NCBI RefSeq assembly: GCF_018294505.1
Contig: NC_057797.1
Location: 124,191,116 to 124,255,115, forward strand
From: Triticum aestivum
Taxonomy: Eukaryota; Streptophyta; Magnoliopsida; Poales; Poaceae
Direction of reading: 5' to 3'
DNA: 64,000 nucleotides
The notes beneath the pieces were generated by a model, which searched no databases, had not been told where the DNA came from, and worked only from the letters and a program-made list of their open reading frames with translations. Every line of letters starts with the position of its first letter. Positions within the stretch are counted from its first letter, which is position 1. Below, one piece after another: positions 1 to 11,376 of this stretch. Made by a program: the position numbers and the translations under genes.

Positions 1-3000
1 CTGATCTCTCATCTATTCGGGTTAAACATTTTACTAACTCTGACATTAGGTTCTTGTACCCACTTCCTCCCAGAGAGCCCCGACATTACCGATGATCGCT
101 TGCTTCACCAGAAGATTCTGCATATACTCCTCGATGTTTCTCGAGACCCTGTGCCAACTGCCTTGCAGTTCCTGACCACCGATAACCCCCCTGAATAACA
201 TCCTTTCCGCCTGTACCTTCATCCCTAGTTGCTCCTGTTATTACAAGATACCACTAGTACTCTCCGTTGTTCCGAGAATCCTTTGTGCCTTCTGCTTTGG
301 AGCTTCCTTTCGCACTATGGATAATTCACTTAACCAAGGTCTGTTTGTCCCTAGTTGTTCATATGCTTTCCAAAATACCTACAAATGCTATCTGATCTTT
401 CAAAATCCTCTGCAGCTATTGCTCTTGATTCTCCTTGCCTGCTTGCATTAGGATTAATTCCATATGTCTAGCAATATTCTTTAAAATTCTTTGTAATGGT
501 CATTCTGTTCCTATGGATTCAGCGTGCGTGTGGATACTCGCAATCATCAATCAATCCTTGGAAATTTCCTTTCCGGCTCAGACATCCTTCCAGATATGAG
601 TTGGTTCTTGCCCAACCCAGATTTGATCGGGTACACCTCTAAGTCTATTCAACTTACCCATCTTTTGATGAGAGCCTCTTCTTCTGATCCTTCGTCTTGA
701 AATCATAATTCCTTTGTGCCCAAGCATCGAATCATTCAGACCTTTCTATAAGCCGATGCCTTTGCACCCCCTTCTTCATCTGATTGATTACTGATACTCA
801 CATCAACTCTGTCGTTAATCGCCAGATCCATTACTGGGTTCTTATCCGGCAGTGTCCTTCACATCCAAAGTCTTGTGAGTTTTTCCCTGATACATAATAC
901 CTTCGGTAAATTGTATCATCTGCTTTGACTTCGATACTTTGCTTTCGAACTCGTATCTTTTGCTTGGTTGGTGGTTGTATAGATTCGTAAAAATGCCCCG
1001 ATGGGTTGAACTTATGCCTTCCACAATCCATGTGAACCCGAGAGTTCTCACGAGTCTTACTCTTCTGGTACTTCGCCAGATAAATCCTCTGCATTACAAT
1101 CTCTTTGAAAAACGATGAGTGAATGGAAGGTTATGCATTGAAGAAGTGGGAGTCGACCTTGAACTTTGTGTTCATGCCCATGGACCCGATGTGGAACTTA
1201 TCATGGAAGCTTCTTGTGATAATAATAATACCCTTGCTATAAGTTCATCTAGTATCTATGTTTGGTCCTTTGCAACCGTTGTTCTGACCATGATTGTTCC
1301 CCTTTGATTCCATTTCTCGGACAAGTTAAGGCACTTGTCTTCTTCAAAATCAATACACCGCTGCAACCTTTATTTTGATCTTCCTTCGAGTATTACCCTC
1401 TGGTATCCCGAGAATATCAAAGAACTATGTTTCTTCTTACGAGTCTTCATCATGTATTGCTTCGCACCGATTTCAGTTTTCCCTGGGTTCTGAGTTATTA
1501 ATCACTCGAGGACACCGATAAGTGAATCGGTTGGATCAGTTCCGCACCCCGATTCTATAAGTAATTTTCATTGCTTACGAGTTTAATAATCATTCAAGCT
1601 GTTCCTAGCATTATTGGCTATATCATTACCATGCTAAATTTTAACTGTGCTACCTGGTCCTTCCTCCCGGAGCACAATTTTAGGCAATGAGCTAAACTTA
1701 CGTCGATCTTCCTTGTCATATCATTTTGCCTTGAACTACAAGCTTGATTTAGAATTTGTGTCGTATCCGTTGTTCCAATAGCCTTTCGCTTCATCCTTCC
1801 TATTGCTTGATGTCGTCGCTCCTCAATGGCATCTTCATAGAGCCCCTCGACAAATGTGTCGTGATCAACATCAACATTTTGACTTCTGTTGATATGACAA
1901 TTGAATTCTTGGTGAGAAATGCCATCCGTGAACTTTGATGATTTGAGTTATCATCGACAACCCCCCTTGTCTTATTTCCAACACATGTTTGATCATGTGT
2001 TGGTTAAACCCTGGACTCTTTGCTATTTCTGCAATTGTTCCTTGAGTATTTCTTGTGATCTTCAACTCCAACCCCTACTTGTAACACCATGTTAATGCTA
2101 CCTCGAAGCATGACTGAGGTATTCCGAATATCAACAAGAACATTGGAAGCACATTGTCGAATGTTTCTTGATCTATTATCCAAAAACCGTTGTATGGGTA
2201 ATATCATGATTCTTCCCTTGCCCCCTTTATCTAAATGCGTTCGAACTTGCTGTCATATCATGTATATCCTGCTCCGCTTCCCCTTGGGAAGGATATACTC
2301 CCAATTCTTGTGTGTAAACACATTTTACGTTCCAATGATCTGATTAATTTAATGATCACCTTTTCCTTCCCATTGTTTTGTGATTTATATGATCTAAGCA
2401 GTAATATTTTTTCTGCTTATGTAAACACCTTGGTGTAGAACCGTGTTAGTAAGACCCTGTTACTATAGTTGATGACATTTCGGTAGCCACCGATGGACGA
2501 GAACTTTGCCTAATTGGTTCACCTCATACAACGAGAAGGAAAATAGTTCTCTCCGTCCCTCGCCCTTGGAACCAACGTGTTGATAACATAACTGACAGTC
2601 TATCATCTGACATACCTTGCTATCGGCCCTCTTTCTATTTTTAACCCACATGGTGGGCTCATAACCCAAAGTTCCACAGGATCGGAACCTGACTCTCCTG
2701 TATATCCTTTATACCGAAGTATCATTTTCTCTTGGCTTTGTGTGTTGTCACAAGCCACCTTCCGAGAGATGATCTATTCCCGATGCTCTGAACCCCCTTC
2801 TCACACTCTGTTCAGGTATTGATCGTTTGTCCATTCACTTGAAACTTCCTATTGTACCTTCATATTTTGCTCTCGATGTTTTCTTAAGTTCAACTCGAGA
2901 GATACTTCTGCCACATTCCCTGAATTGTTCACCAGATAATTAACCCTATAAGGGTCAGTTCTCCCAAAGTTACTCTTTACTTCCGCACTTAAATCTCGGG

Positions 3001-3027
3001 ACGAGATTTCTTGTAGTGGAGGAGATT
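1..3027 (+). mobile_element. Element A: non-coding 3' internal region of a gypsy LTR retrotransposon
   Basis: No convincing reading frame is present; the longest open stretches are under 90 codons and overlap on both strands without any recognisable motif. The region ends with a Tekay/chromovirus-like tail (CTCGGGACGAGATTTCTTGTA) just before a purine tract and the LTR start at 3028, and element B has a very similar tail before its 3' LTR. I infer the 3' part of a non-autonomous or decayed gypsy element whose 5' half lies left of the window. Confidence 0.65.
3015..3025 (+). promoter_or_regulatory. Polypurine tract of element A
   Basis: A purine run (AGTGGAGGAGA) lies two bases before the LTR start TGTAACAACC, where a plus-strand primer for reverse transcription is expected. 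Confidence 0.65.
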
Positions 3028-3986
3028 TGTAACAACCCCAATGTCATGCTACAGTAATCCCCTTTAAATGATGCCTTGTCATCATTGTTACTGTTGCTAA
3101 TCTCACTTTGATTCTATTCCAGTCCAAATCTCATTTTCAAATTAAAGTCAAAATTCTAAATTGCTAAAACATGAAAACTAAAATGTTCATCATGTGGCAA
3201 ATATCCTTTTGACAATATTGATGGTGAACCAACATTTTTCCAAAGTGTTTAAATGCCCTAAACTAATTAAAACAATGGTTAAAACATTGTTTAAATGCCT
3301 TTTGTTTTTATAAAAATGCTAATCTAACTTATTTAACTACCAAACTAATTGTGGCAGTAGTCCAAATTAGAATAGTAATTTAGGTTCAAACTTTGTATTT
3401 TATAAAACTGTTTTTCCTTTTGAAATTAAAAGAAAACAAAGAAGTTTCAAAAAGCCCACCCCCCACTAGGCCAAACGGCCCAGCTGGCCACCAGGCCGAC
3501 TAGGTCGGCCTACCTCTCCCCGCATAACCCCCCACCACGCGCAAACCCTAGGCCCGATCCCACTCTCCCCACTTCCCTATCCACGTCTTCCCCTTCCCCA
3601 CCCGATCTAGATCGGTGGATTGGGGGAGCAACCCTGGTCGATCCCCTCCTTCCCTCTCCTCGCCCGACCCGACCTGGGTGTCGTGCCCTCCCCTGTCGCC
3701 GCTCGACGACATCGCCGCCGTCGCCCGGAGGCCTTTCCCCCTCGCCCAACCTTACTGGACGCCCTCGCCGCCTCGACGCGCCGGACCCCGTCGTCGGACC
3801 TCCTCATCTCTCCCTCGCCGGACCTCCCCAAGCCTCGCCGAAGAACCCCTGCATCGGGGCTGAGCAACACCTCCCTCTGTCTCTCTCCTCACGTCGTCCG
3901 TCGCGCCGTGCACCTGGACCGCTCACCGCGCTCGTGACCAGCTCTCCCCCCCGCACGCTCGCCGTGACCAGCCCGCGCCCCTATTC

Positions 3987-4378
3987 NNNNNNNNNNNNNN
4001 NNNNNNNNNNNNNNNNNNNNNNNNNNNNNNNNNNNNNNNNNNNNNNNNNNNNNNNNNNNNNNNNNNNNNNNNNNNNNNNNNNNNNNNNNNNNNNNNNNNN
4101 NNNNNNNNNNNNNNNNNNNNNNNNNNNNNNNNNNNNNNNNNNNNNNNNNNNNNNNNNNNNNNNNNNNNNNNNNNNNNNNNNNNNNNNNNNNNNNNNNNNN
4201 NNNNNNNNNNNNNNNNNNNNNNNNNNNNNNNNNNNNNNNNNNNNNNNNNNNNNNNNNNNNNNNNNNNNNNNNNNNNNNNNNNNNNNNNNNNNNNNNNNNN
4301 NNNNNNNNNNNNNNNNNNNNNNNNNNNNNNNNNNNNNNNNNNNNNNNNNNNNNNNNNNNNNNNNNNNNNNNNNNNNNN
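3987..4378. other. Assembly gap (392 N)
   Basis: Run of N inside the GC-rich part of the element A LTR. Reading frames crossing it are meaningless. Confidence 0.99.
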
Positions 4379-4549
4379 GCCGTCCCCATTCGCGTCGGCC
4401 ACCTCCCCTTCGCCGGCCGCCCTCGCATGTCCCTACCGCCGCCGTCGCCGGCGCAGCCCCGGCCCAGCCACGGCGCGTCTTCACGCCCGTGCGTGTTCGG
4501 GCGGGCGCCCGCGCCCAGTAGCCCGCCCCGCTAGCCCCTCTGACACTGC

Positions 4550-4736
4550 CAGGGGGCCCCACGCCCCCTGTTTAGATAAAAAAGAGATTTACAAAAATGT
4601 ATATAAAAATAATAATATATAATTAACTGATTAATTAACTTAATTAGTTATGTTTAACTAAACTAATTACTAGTTAGTCTAATTAGTGAACTAATTAGCT
4701 AAATGTTTGTATCACAGGGGGCCCCATCCCCCTGTT
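4550..4736. repeat. Duplicated palindromic GC box flanking an AT-rich block
   Basis: CAGGGGGCCCCACGCCCCCT (4550 on) and CAGGGGGCCCCATCCCCCTG (4715 on) are near-identical, and each can fold on itself. They flank about 140 bp of AT-rich sequence full of TTAATTA-like words. Confidence 0.7.
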
Positions 4737-5209
4737 GACGGATCAACATTAACTGGTCAACCGGGACCCCCTGGACCCGCATGCCACCCTCTGGTACACC
4801 TTTGTGTACACAGATCTGGGTGCACATAGTATTTTAGCTATTTAATTTTGAATTAATAATAATTTCATAATATTATTTAAATCTTTAAAAATTAATATAA
4901 AATAATCTGTAGCTTGGATGATAATACTTTGTACATGAAAGTTGCTTAGAACGACGAGACGAATCCGGATACGCAGCCCGTTCGTCCGGCACACATCCCT
5001 AGAATAGCAAACACGCAACTTTCCCCCTCCGATTCATCTGTCCGAAAACATCAAACACCGGGGATACTTTCCCGGATGTTTCCCCCTTTCACCAGTATCG
5101 CTTACTACCGCGTTAGGTCACCCCTAGCACCGCATTTTGCCTTGTTATATTTTGTGATGCTTTGTTTGCCCCGTATTTACTGTTTCTCCCCCCTCTTCTT
5201 CTCCGGTAG

Positions 5210-5278
5210 ACCCCGAGACCGATGCCACCCCTGTGATCGACTACGTCGATGACGACCCCTCCTTGCCAGAGCAACCAG
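5210..5278 (+). other. Exon-like acidic segment 1 in the LTR of element A
   Basis: Preceded by a pyrimidine tract and AG (5208-5209). It is 69 nt, read as 2 nt + 22 codons + 1 nt, encoding an Asp/Glu/Pro-rich peptide (core VIDYVDDDPSLPEQP). Phases at both ends equal those of the segment in element B at 13484-13546. The donor position here reads CAG|GAAAGC rather than GC or GT, so this copy is probably inactive. Coding is inferred; no in-frame AUG is visible upstream, though a gap intervenes. Confidence 0.4.
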
Positions 5279-6831
5279 GAAAGCCCCCCCTTTTATCATC
5301 CCAATATCGCCCATTCCATCCTCTCATGCTTGCATTAGATTTTGCTACCATTATTGTTTGCTCCTATTCTGATGCATAGCCTGCTTTTGTATCTGCTATT
5401 GTACCTTACCTGCTTATCCTAAACTGCTTAGTATAGTTTGGATAGTGATCCATCAGTGACCCCCACCTTGTCCTTGTTGCCCATGCTTCATCATTGAAGA
5501 CCTGATCAACGGGATCGAAGACTAGGCCCCGGCACCGCACATCACTTTCCCCTTAGTTGCTCGACACTACTGGGTTACTATCGAGTGCCGAGGGTAAGAC
5601 CTCTACAACACTTCTGATGTTAACCCTGTAGTGTAGCTACTCGGTCGTGGTCATCGAGGGTGATTCCGCCTTAACCACTTCCGATATGACTCTGTCATGC
5701 AACCGCTCAAGCGTGAACCTCGGGGGTGGTTCCTCTTACGTTCACCTTGATGATTACATCGAGTGGAATCCACCGGGGTGATTCCTCAGGTTTTCCCCTT
5801 GATGTTTGGACACACAATTACTATGGTTACTATGAACTTACACTGAACCAAGTCACTAAATACGGGTCGACCCCGAGGGGTACCCGCGCGGGCTTAATTG
5901 CGAGTGATGTGGAGTCGGGTTGACCTAGAGGGTGCCTGTGAGATAATTACGAGGCGTGGCTAGGCATTCCTAGCCCTTGCCGCAAGTCCTCGAGACGGGG
6001 CAATGAGGTCACATCTTTCGTGAGTCTCTGCTTTTTACCGTGCATTCCTAATCCACTACAATTTGGATATTTGATTCGAGGGGCCTCTGGCCTGATAGCA
6101 CTAACCATCACGTGGACATAGTATGGGCGTTCTGCATCATATGCGTCAACCGAAGCTTAATAGACGTCAGCGACTGAGCAGCGCGCACCAGTTTGGACTG
6201 TGTAAGCACCTGCCTTGTTGAAGGAGGTAGCTAGGTTTGCTCACCGGCCGCGTACGCAACATGCAGGAGTTCCCGGGGAGATGGCCCATGACCCCTGGGG
6301 GCATAGGTTTAGTCCGGCGTGCTGGCCTCTCTATTAAGCCTAGGTCAGGTTGCGGCATATTGTTTGGCCGAGGCCGGGCATGACCCTGGCAAGTGTGTCC
6401 GACCGGAGTTAATCGAGCATGGTGGGTAAGTTGGTGCACCCCTGCAGGGAAGAAAACATCTATCAATAGCCCGTCCTACGGTAATGGACACTTGGAGTTG
6501 TATCCCGATCGATACAACTAGAACTGGATACTTGTGATGAGAACTGGATGGTGATGAGAATTGGATTGTGATGATAACTGGATAGTATGGCTCTGGGATT
6601 GCTTTCTCGCAGGGAGTCAAGAAAGGATCTTTGGTCGAGGTTTATGACACTACTACTACTTTACTTTATGCTACTCTACTTCCTCGTGTTGCTGCAAGAT
6701 GGTGGTTTTCAGAAGATGCTAGTCTTCGATAGGACTAGGTTCTCCCCTCTATTCTGGCATTTCTGCAGCCTAGTCCGCATATACAACCTTCGTTTGATAA
6801 TGTTGCATATGTAGTGTAGATCCTTGCTTGC

Positions 6832-6852
6832 GAGTACTTTGGACGAGTACTC
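6832..6852 (+). repeat. Small inverted repeat upstream of the 3' splice-like site (element A)
   Basis: GAGTACT and AGTACTC arms with a 7-nt spacer, 58 nt before the acceptor-like AG. Element B has a perfect version in the same place. Confidence 0.5.
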
Positions 6853-6910
6853 ATGATTGCTTTTCTCCCCCTTTTCCCCCTTTCTTCTTCTTTCCGGTTG
6901 ATGCAACCAG

Positions 6911-6984
6911 ATGTCGGAGCCCAGGAGCCAGATGCTACCGCCGATGCCTACTACTACGTGGAGACCGCCAACGACCAGGAGTAG
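6911..6984 (+). other. Exon-like acidic segment 2 with stop in the LTR of element A
   Basis: Follows a strong pyrimidine tract and CAACCAG at 6904-6910. Read with one nucleotide from segment 1, it gives 24 codons rich in D, E, A and Y, ending at TAG 6982-6984. The arrangement (phase 1, acidic, stop shortly after) matches the B segment at 15011-15066 although the sequences differ. Confidence 0.4.
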
Positions 6985-7279
6985 TTAGGAGGCTCCCAGG
7001 CAGGAGGCCTTGCCTTTTTGATCGATGTTGCTTTTGTGCTAGCCTTCTTAAGGCATACTTGTCTAACCTATGTCTGTACTTAGATATAGTTGCTGCCGCT
7101 GACTCTTGTGTATTCGAGCTTATGTATTCAAGCCCTCGAGGCCCCTGGCTTGTAATATAAAGCTTGTATATTTTAATTTCTGTCTAGAGTTGTGTTGTGA
7201 TATCTTCCCGTGATTCCTTGATCTTCATCGTACACATTTAAGTGTATGATTACTGTATGATTGAATCGAGGGCGTTACA

Positions 7280-8033
7280 TCTCTTCCCTTTCATTAGTAT
7301 TCTCTTCATCTTCTATTTGTTTTATTTTCTTTATGTAATTGGCAATATAAGGATTTTCAATGCAATTCACCGCGCAATAGATATAAATTTCCTCTAGATC
7401 AAAATGAAGAACTCTATCAAGGGCAAATTTTGGAATATCCTTAGTTATACGTTTCATTTCTTCATAACCCAAGAGCAAACTAAGTTCATTATGATTTGCA
7501 AGGGAAATCAAGTCATCACATTTTTTGGACACGATAAAATCATGAAACAATTTGCATTAGGTATTGAAATGATCATGTTCATTGCAAAGTTCACAAGTAC
7601 GGCTAAGAAAATTTAAATTTTTAGCACAAGCATCTAGCCTTTCTTGGAACCATTTAGTTTCCAAGTACTTATGCCTCTTGCAATATCTATCTTCCCTATT
7701 TGGTGTGTACTTGCAAACCCAATATACTCCACAAAAATCGACATGCTTATAAGAGATATTTTCAGCATGACTAGTGCAATCATCATTAGTACCATGGATA
7801 TTCAAGGAGTTCATAATAACAACATTGCAATCATGCTCATCATTCAAAGATTTAGTGCCAAACATTTTAATGCATTCTTCTTCTAACACTTTGGCACAAT
7901 TTTCCTTTCCATCATACTCACGAAAGATATTAAAAAGATAAAGCGTACGAGACAAACTCAATTCCATTTTTTGTAATTTTCTTTTATAAACTAAACTAGT
8001 GATAAAACAAGAAACTAAAAGACTCGATTGCAA
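7280..8033 (-). pseudogene. Pre-gag ORF of element W, truncated, unknown function
   Basis: One minus-strand frame from 8033 to the junction with element A encodes about 250 residues with one internal stop (TAA at 7557-7559); the frame continues in phase on both sides of it. It lies about 30 bp downstream of the W primer binding site, upstream of where gag would be, and does not resemble the gag of S or G. It is Cys/His-rich near the middle, including CELCNEHDH, which could bind zinc. The C-terminal end is lost where the LTR of A joins at 7279/7280. I do not recognise the family; it appears to be an extra ORF of WHAM-like Athila elements. Confidence 0.55.
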
Positions 8034-8064
8034 GATCTAAAGATATATCTTCAAGCACTCACCT

Positions 8065-8081
8065 CCCCGGTAACGGCGCCA
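8065..8081 (-). promoter_or_regulatory. Primer binding site of element W (tRNA-Asp type)
   Basis: The plus strand reads CCCCGGTAACGGCGCCA, which I judge to match the 3' end of plant tRNA-Asp at 16 of 17 positions. It sits 10 bp inside the LTR edge, so the element runs on the minus strand and the LTR at 8092-9763 is its 5' LTR. Confidence 0.8.
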
Positions 8082-8091
8082 GAAAAGAGCT

Positions 8092-9763
8092 TGATGTCTA
8101 CTACACAACCTTCTTCTTGTAGACGTTGTTGGGCCTCCAAGTGCAGATGTATGTAGGATAGTAGCAAATTTCCCTCAAGTGGATGACCTAAGGTTTATCA
8201 ATCCGTAGGAGGCGTAGGATGAAGATGGTCTCTCTCAAACAACCCTGCAACCAAATAACAAAGAGTCTCTTGTGTCCCCAACACACCCAATACAATGGTG
8301 AATTGTATAGGTGCACTAGTTCAGGGAAGAGATGGTGATACAAGTGCAATATGGATGGTAGATATAGGTTTTAGTAATCTGAAAATATAAAAACAGCAAG
8401 GTAACTAATGATAAAAGTGAGCGTAAACGGTATTGCAATGCTAGGAAACAAGGCCTAGGGTTCATACTTTCACTAGTGCAAGTTCTCTCAACAATAATAA
8501 CATAGTTGGATCATATAACTATCCCTCAACATGCAACAAGGAGTCACTCCAAAGTCACTAATAGTGGAGAACACACAAAGAGATTATGGTAGGGTACGAA
8601 ACCACCTCAAAGTTATTCTTTCCAATCAATCCGTTGGGCTATTCCTATAGGTGTCACAAACAGCCCTAGAGTTCATACTAGAGTAACACCTTATGACACA
8701 AATCAATCAAAACCCTAATGTCACCTAGATACTCCAATGTCACCTCAAGTATCCATGGGTATGATTATACGATATGCATCACACAATCTCAGATTCATCT
8801 ATTCAACCAACACATAGAACCTCAGAGAGTGCCCCAAAGTTTCTACCGGAGAGTCAAGATGAAAACATGTGCCAACCCCTATGCATAGGTTCATGGGCGG
8901 AACCCGCAAGTTGATCACCAAAACATACATCAAGGGAATCAATAGAATACCCCATTGTCACCACGGGTATCCCACGTAAGACTTACATCAAGTGTTCTCA
9001 AATCCTTAAAGACTCAATCTGATAAGATAACTTCAAAGGAAAAACTCAATCCATTACAAGAGAGTAGAGGGGGAGAAACATCATAAGATCCAACTATAAT
9101 AGCAAAGCTCGCGATACATCAAGATCATGCCACCTCAAGAACACGAGAGAGAGAGAGAGAGAGAGATCAAACACATAGCTACTGGTACATACCCTCAGCC
9201 CCGAGGGAGAACTACTCCATCCTCGTCATGGAGAGCACCAGGATGATGAAGATAGCCACCGGAGAGGGATTCCCCCTCCGGCAGGGTGCCGGAACGGGTC
9301 TAGATTGGTTTTCGGTGGCTACGGAGGCTTCTGGCGGCGGAACTCCTGATATATATTGTTCCCCGATCGTTTTAGGGTATATGGAGATATATAGGAGGAA
9401 GAAGTACGTCAGGGGAGCCACGAGGGGCCCACGAGGGTGGAGGGCACGCCCAAGGGGGTGGGTGCACGCCCTACCTCGTGCCTCCCTCGTTTCTTTCCCG
9501 ACATGCACTCCAAGTCCCCTGTATTGCTTTCCATCCAAAAATAGCTTTTCCGAAGGTTTGATTCCGTTTGGACTCCGTTTGATATTCCTTTTTCGCGAAA
9601 CACTGAAACAAGGGAAAAAATAGAAACTGGCACTGGGCTCTGGGTCAATAGGTTAGTCCCAAAAGTAATATAAAATTGCATAGTAAAGCCCAATAAACAT
9701 CCAAGATGGATAATATAATAGCATGAATACTTCATAAATTATAGATACGTTGGAGACATATTA
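8092..9763 (-). repeat. 5' LTR of element W (WHAM-like gypsy)
   Basis: The plus strand starts TGATGTCTACTACACAACC and ends ...GTTGGAGACATATTA (CA decayed to TA), 1672 bp. On the minus strand it begins with the U3 sequence common to Sabrina/WHAM-type elements: the last 250 bp on the plus strand closely resemble the ends of both S LTRs, while the U5 side is different. It contains a (GA)11 run. At the right edge Angela-like sequence starts at 9764, so W inserted into the copia element; its other end lies outside the window. Confidence 0.75.
9145..9166. repeat. (GA)11 microsatellite
   Basis: Perfect dinucleotide run inside the W LTR. Confidence 0.95.
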
Positions 9764-10210
9764 GCACCCTACCTCTACAACTACCTTCGGGATTAGTTTT
9801 AGACCTAAATAATTGTTATTTGATGCCAGCATTAAGCGTGATCATTATATCTGGATCTTGTTTGATACGAGACAGTTATTCATTTAAATCAGAGAATATT
9901 GGTTGTTCTATTTATATGAGTAATATCTTTTATGGTCATGCAACCTTGATGAGTGGTCTATTTTTATTGAATCTCGATAGTAGTGATACACATATTCATA
10001 GTACTGAAGCCAAAAGATGTAACTTTAATAATGATAGTGCAACTTATTTGTGGCACTGCCATTCAGGTCATATTGGAGTAAAGCGCATGAAGAAACTCCA
10101 TGCTGATGGGCTTTTGGAATCACTTGATTATGAATCACTTGATGCTTGCGAACCATGCCTCATGGGCAAGATGACTAAGACTCCGTTCTCCGGAACAATG
10201 GAGCAAGCAA
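9764..10210 (+). pseudogene. Angela-like copia polyprotein fragment: end of protease and GAG-pre-integrase domain
   Basis: The plus frame from about 9820 carries the zinc-binding pre-integrase motif of Ty1/copia elements: a WHCHSGHIGVKRM stretch followed about 30 residues later by CEPCLMGKM. It stops abruptly at 10210, and the same reading continues at 32630, directly after element S, with the 5-bp AGCAA present on both sides. The upstream edge is cut by element W at 9763. This is the left visible piece of one Angela/BARE-like element that resumes at 32635 and ends with the 3' LTR at 36893. The ORF residues after 10210 belong to the S LTR. Confidence 0.85.
10206..10210. repeat. Target site duplication of element S (left copy)
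   Basis: AGCAA immediately before the S terminus TGCTACCTC; the identical 5-mer follows the other terminus at 32630-32634. Confidence 0.9.
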
Positions 10211-11376
10211 TGCTACCTCTTGAGCATGCGTTGGTTTTCCCTTGAAGAGGAAAGGGTGATGCAGCAAAATAAGGTAAGTATTTCCCTCAATTTTTGAGAA
10301 CCAAGGTATCAATCCAATAGGAGACTACACGCAAGTCCCTCGTACCTGCACAAACAAATAAGAACCTTGCAACCAGCGCGATAAAGGGGTTGTCAATCCC
10401 TTCACGGCCACTTGCAAAAGTGAGATCTAATAAAGATAATAAGATAAATGTTTTTGGTGTTTTTGTTGTATAGATTGAAAAGTAAAGATTGCAAAAATAC
10501 ACGGCGACAGAAATAGCTATTTGACTAGAGATTAATGTGATGGAAGATAGACCCGGGGGCCATAGGTTTCACTAGTGGATTCTCTCAAGATAGCATAATC
10601 TACGGTGGGTGAACAAATTATTATCAAGAAATTGATAGAAAAATGCATAGTTATGAGAATATCTAGGCATGATCATGTATATAGGCATCACGTCCATGAC
10701 AAGTAGTCCGAACCGATTCTGCATCTACTACTATTACTCCACACATCGACCGCTATCCAGCACGCATCTAGAGTATTAAGTTCATAAGAATAGAGTAACA
10801 CATTAAGCAAGATGACATGATGTAGAGGGATAAACTCAAGCAATATGATATAAACCCCATCTTTTTATCCTCGATGGCAACAATACAATACATGCCTTGC
10901 TGCCCTGCTGTCACTGGGAAAGGACACCGCAAGATTGAACCCAAAGCTAAGCACTTCTCCCATTGCAAGAAATATCAATTAGTAGGACAAACCAAACTGA
11001 TAATTCGAAGAGACTTGCAAAGATATTAAATCATGCATATAAGAATTCAGAGAAGAATCAAATATTGTTCATACATAATCTTGATCATAAACCCACAATT
11101 CATCGGATCTCGACAAACACACCGCAAAAAGAATTACATCGAATAGATCTCCAAGAGAATCAAGGAGAACTTCGTATTGAGATCCAAAGAGAGAGAGGAA
11201 GCCATCTAGCAAATAACTATGGACCCGAAGGTTTGTGGTAAACTACTCACAAATCATCGGAGAGGCTATGGTGTTGATGTAGAAGCCCTCCGTGATCGAT
11301 TCCCCCTCCGGCGGTGCACCGGAAAAGCCCCCAAGATGGGATCTCACGGGTACTGAAGTTTGTAGTGGTGGAAATA
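10211..11376 (-). repeat. Element S 3' LTR, first part
   Basis: Aligns to 31049-32210 of the other S LTR. It is interrupted after AAATA (11372-11376) by element B and resumes at 25548. In the element's own orientation this is the U5 end. Confidence 0.85.

Larger units (their letters stand above)
3028..7279 (+). repeat. 3' LTR of element A (long gypsy LTR)
   Basis: The repeat starts TGTAACAACC and ends GGGCGTTACA, giving the TG...CA termini of an LTR about 4.25 kb long (392 bases are a gap). It holds a GC-rich leader-like block (about 3470-4560), an AT-rich block, two exon-like acidic segments (5210-5278 and 6911-6984) and a U5-like end. The last 230 bp recur inverted at 38591-38822. The right flank (7280 on) is the interrupted W element, so A inserted into W. 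The other LTR and the second target duplication lie outside the window. Length and ends suit Tekay-type elements such as B. Confidence 0.75.

Noticed and set aside
3607..3870. Overlapping GC-rich ORFs on both strands in the A LTR
   Set aside because: High GC content suppresses stops in all frames; no domain, and they sit in an LTR leader next to a gap.
3889..4562. Long ORFs spanning the N gap
   Set aside because: Most of their length is N; the same applies to those at 24117-24691, 41420-42015 and 62711-63760.
8065..8081. tRNA-Asp-like 3' end as a possible tRNA gene fragment
   Set aside because: Only the last 17 nt of a tRNA are matched and it lies at the PBS position next to an LTR.
10963..11241. 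92-codon ORF in the S LTR
   Set aside because: Lies entirely in LTR sequence; the other LTR copy (31790 on) does not keep the frame open.
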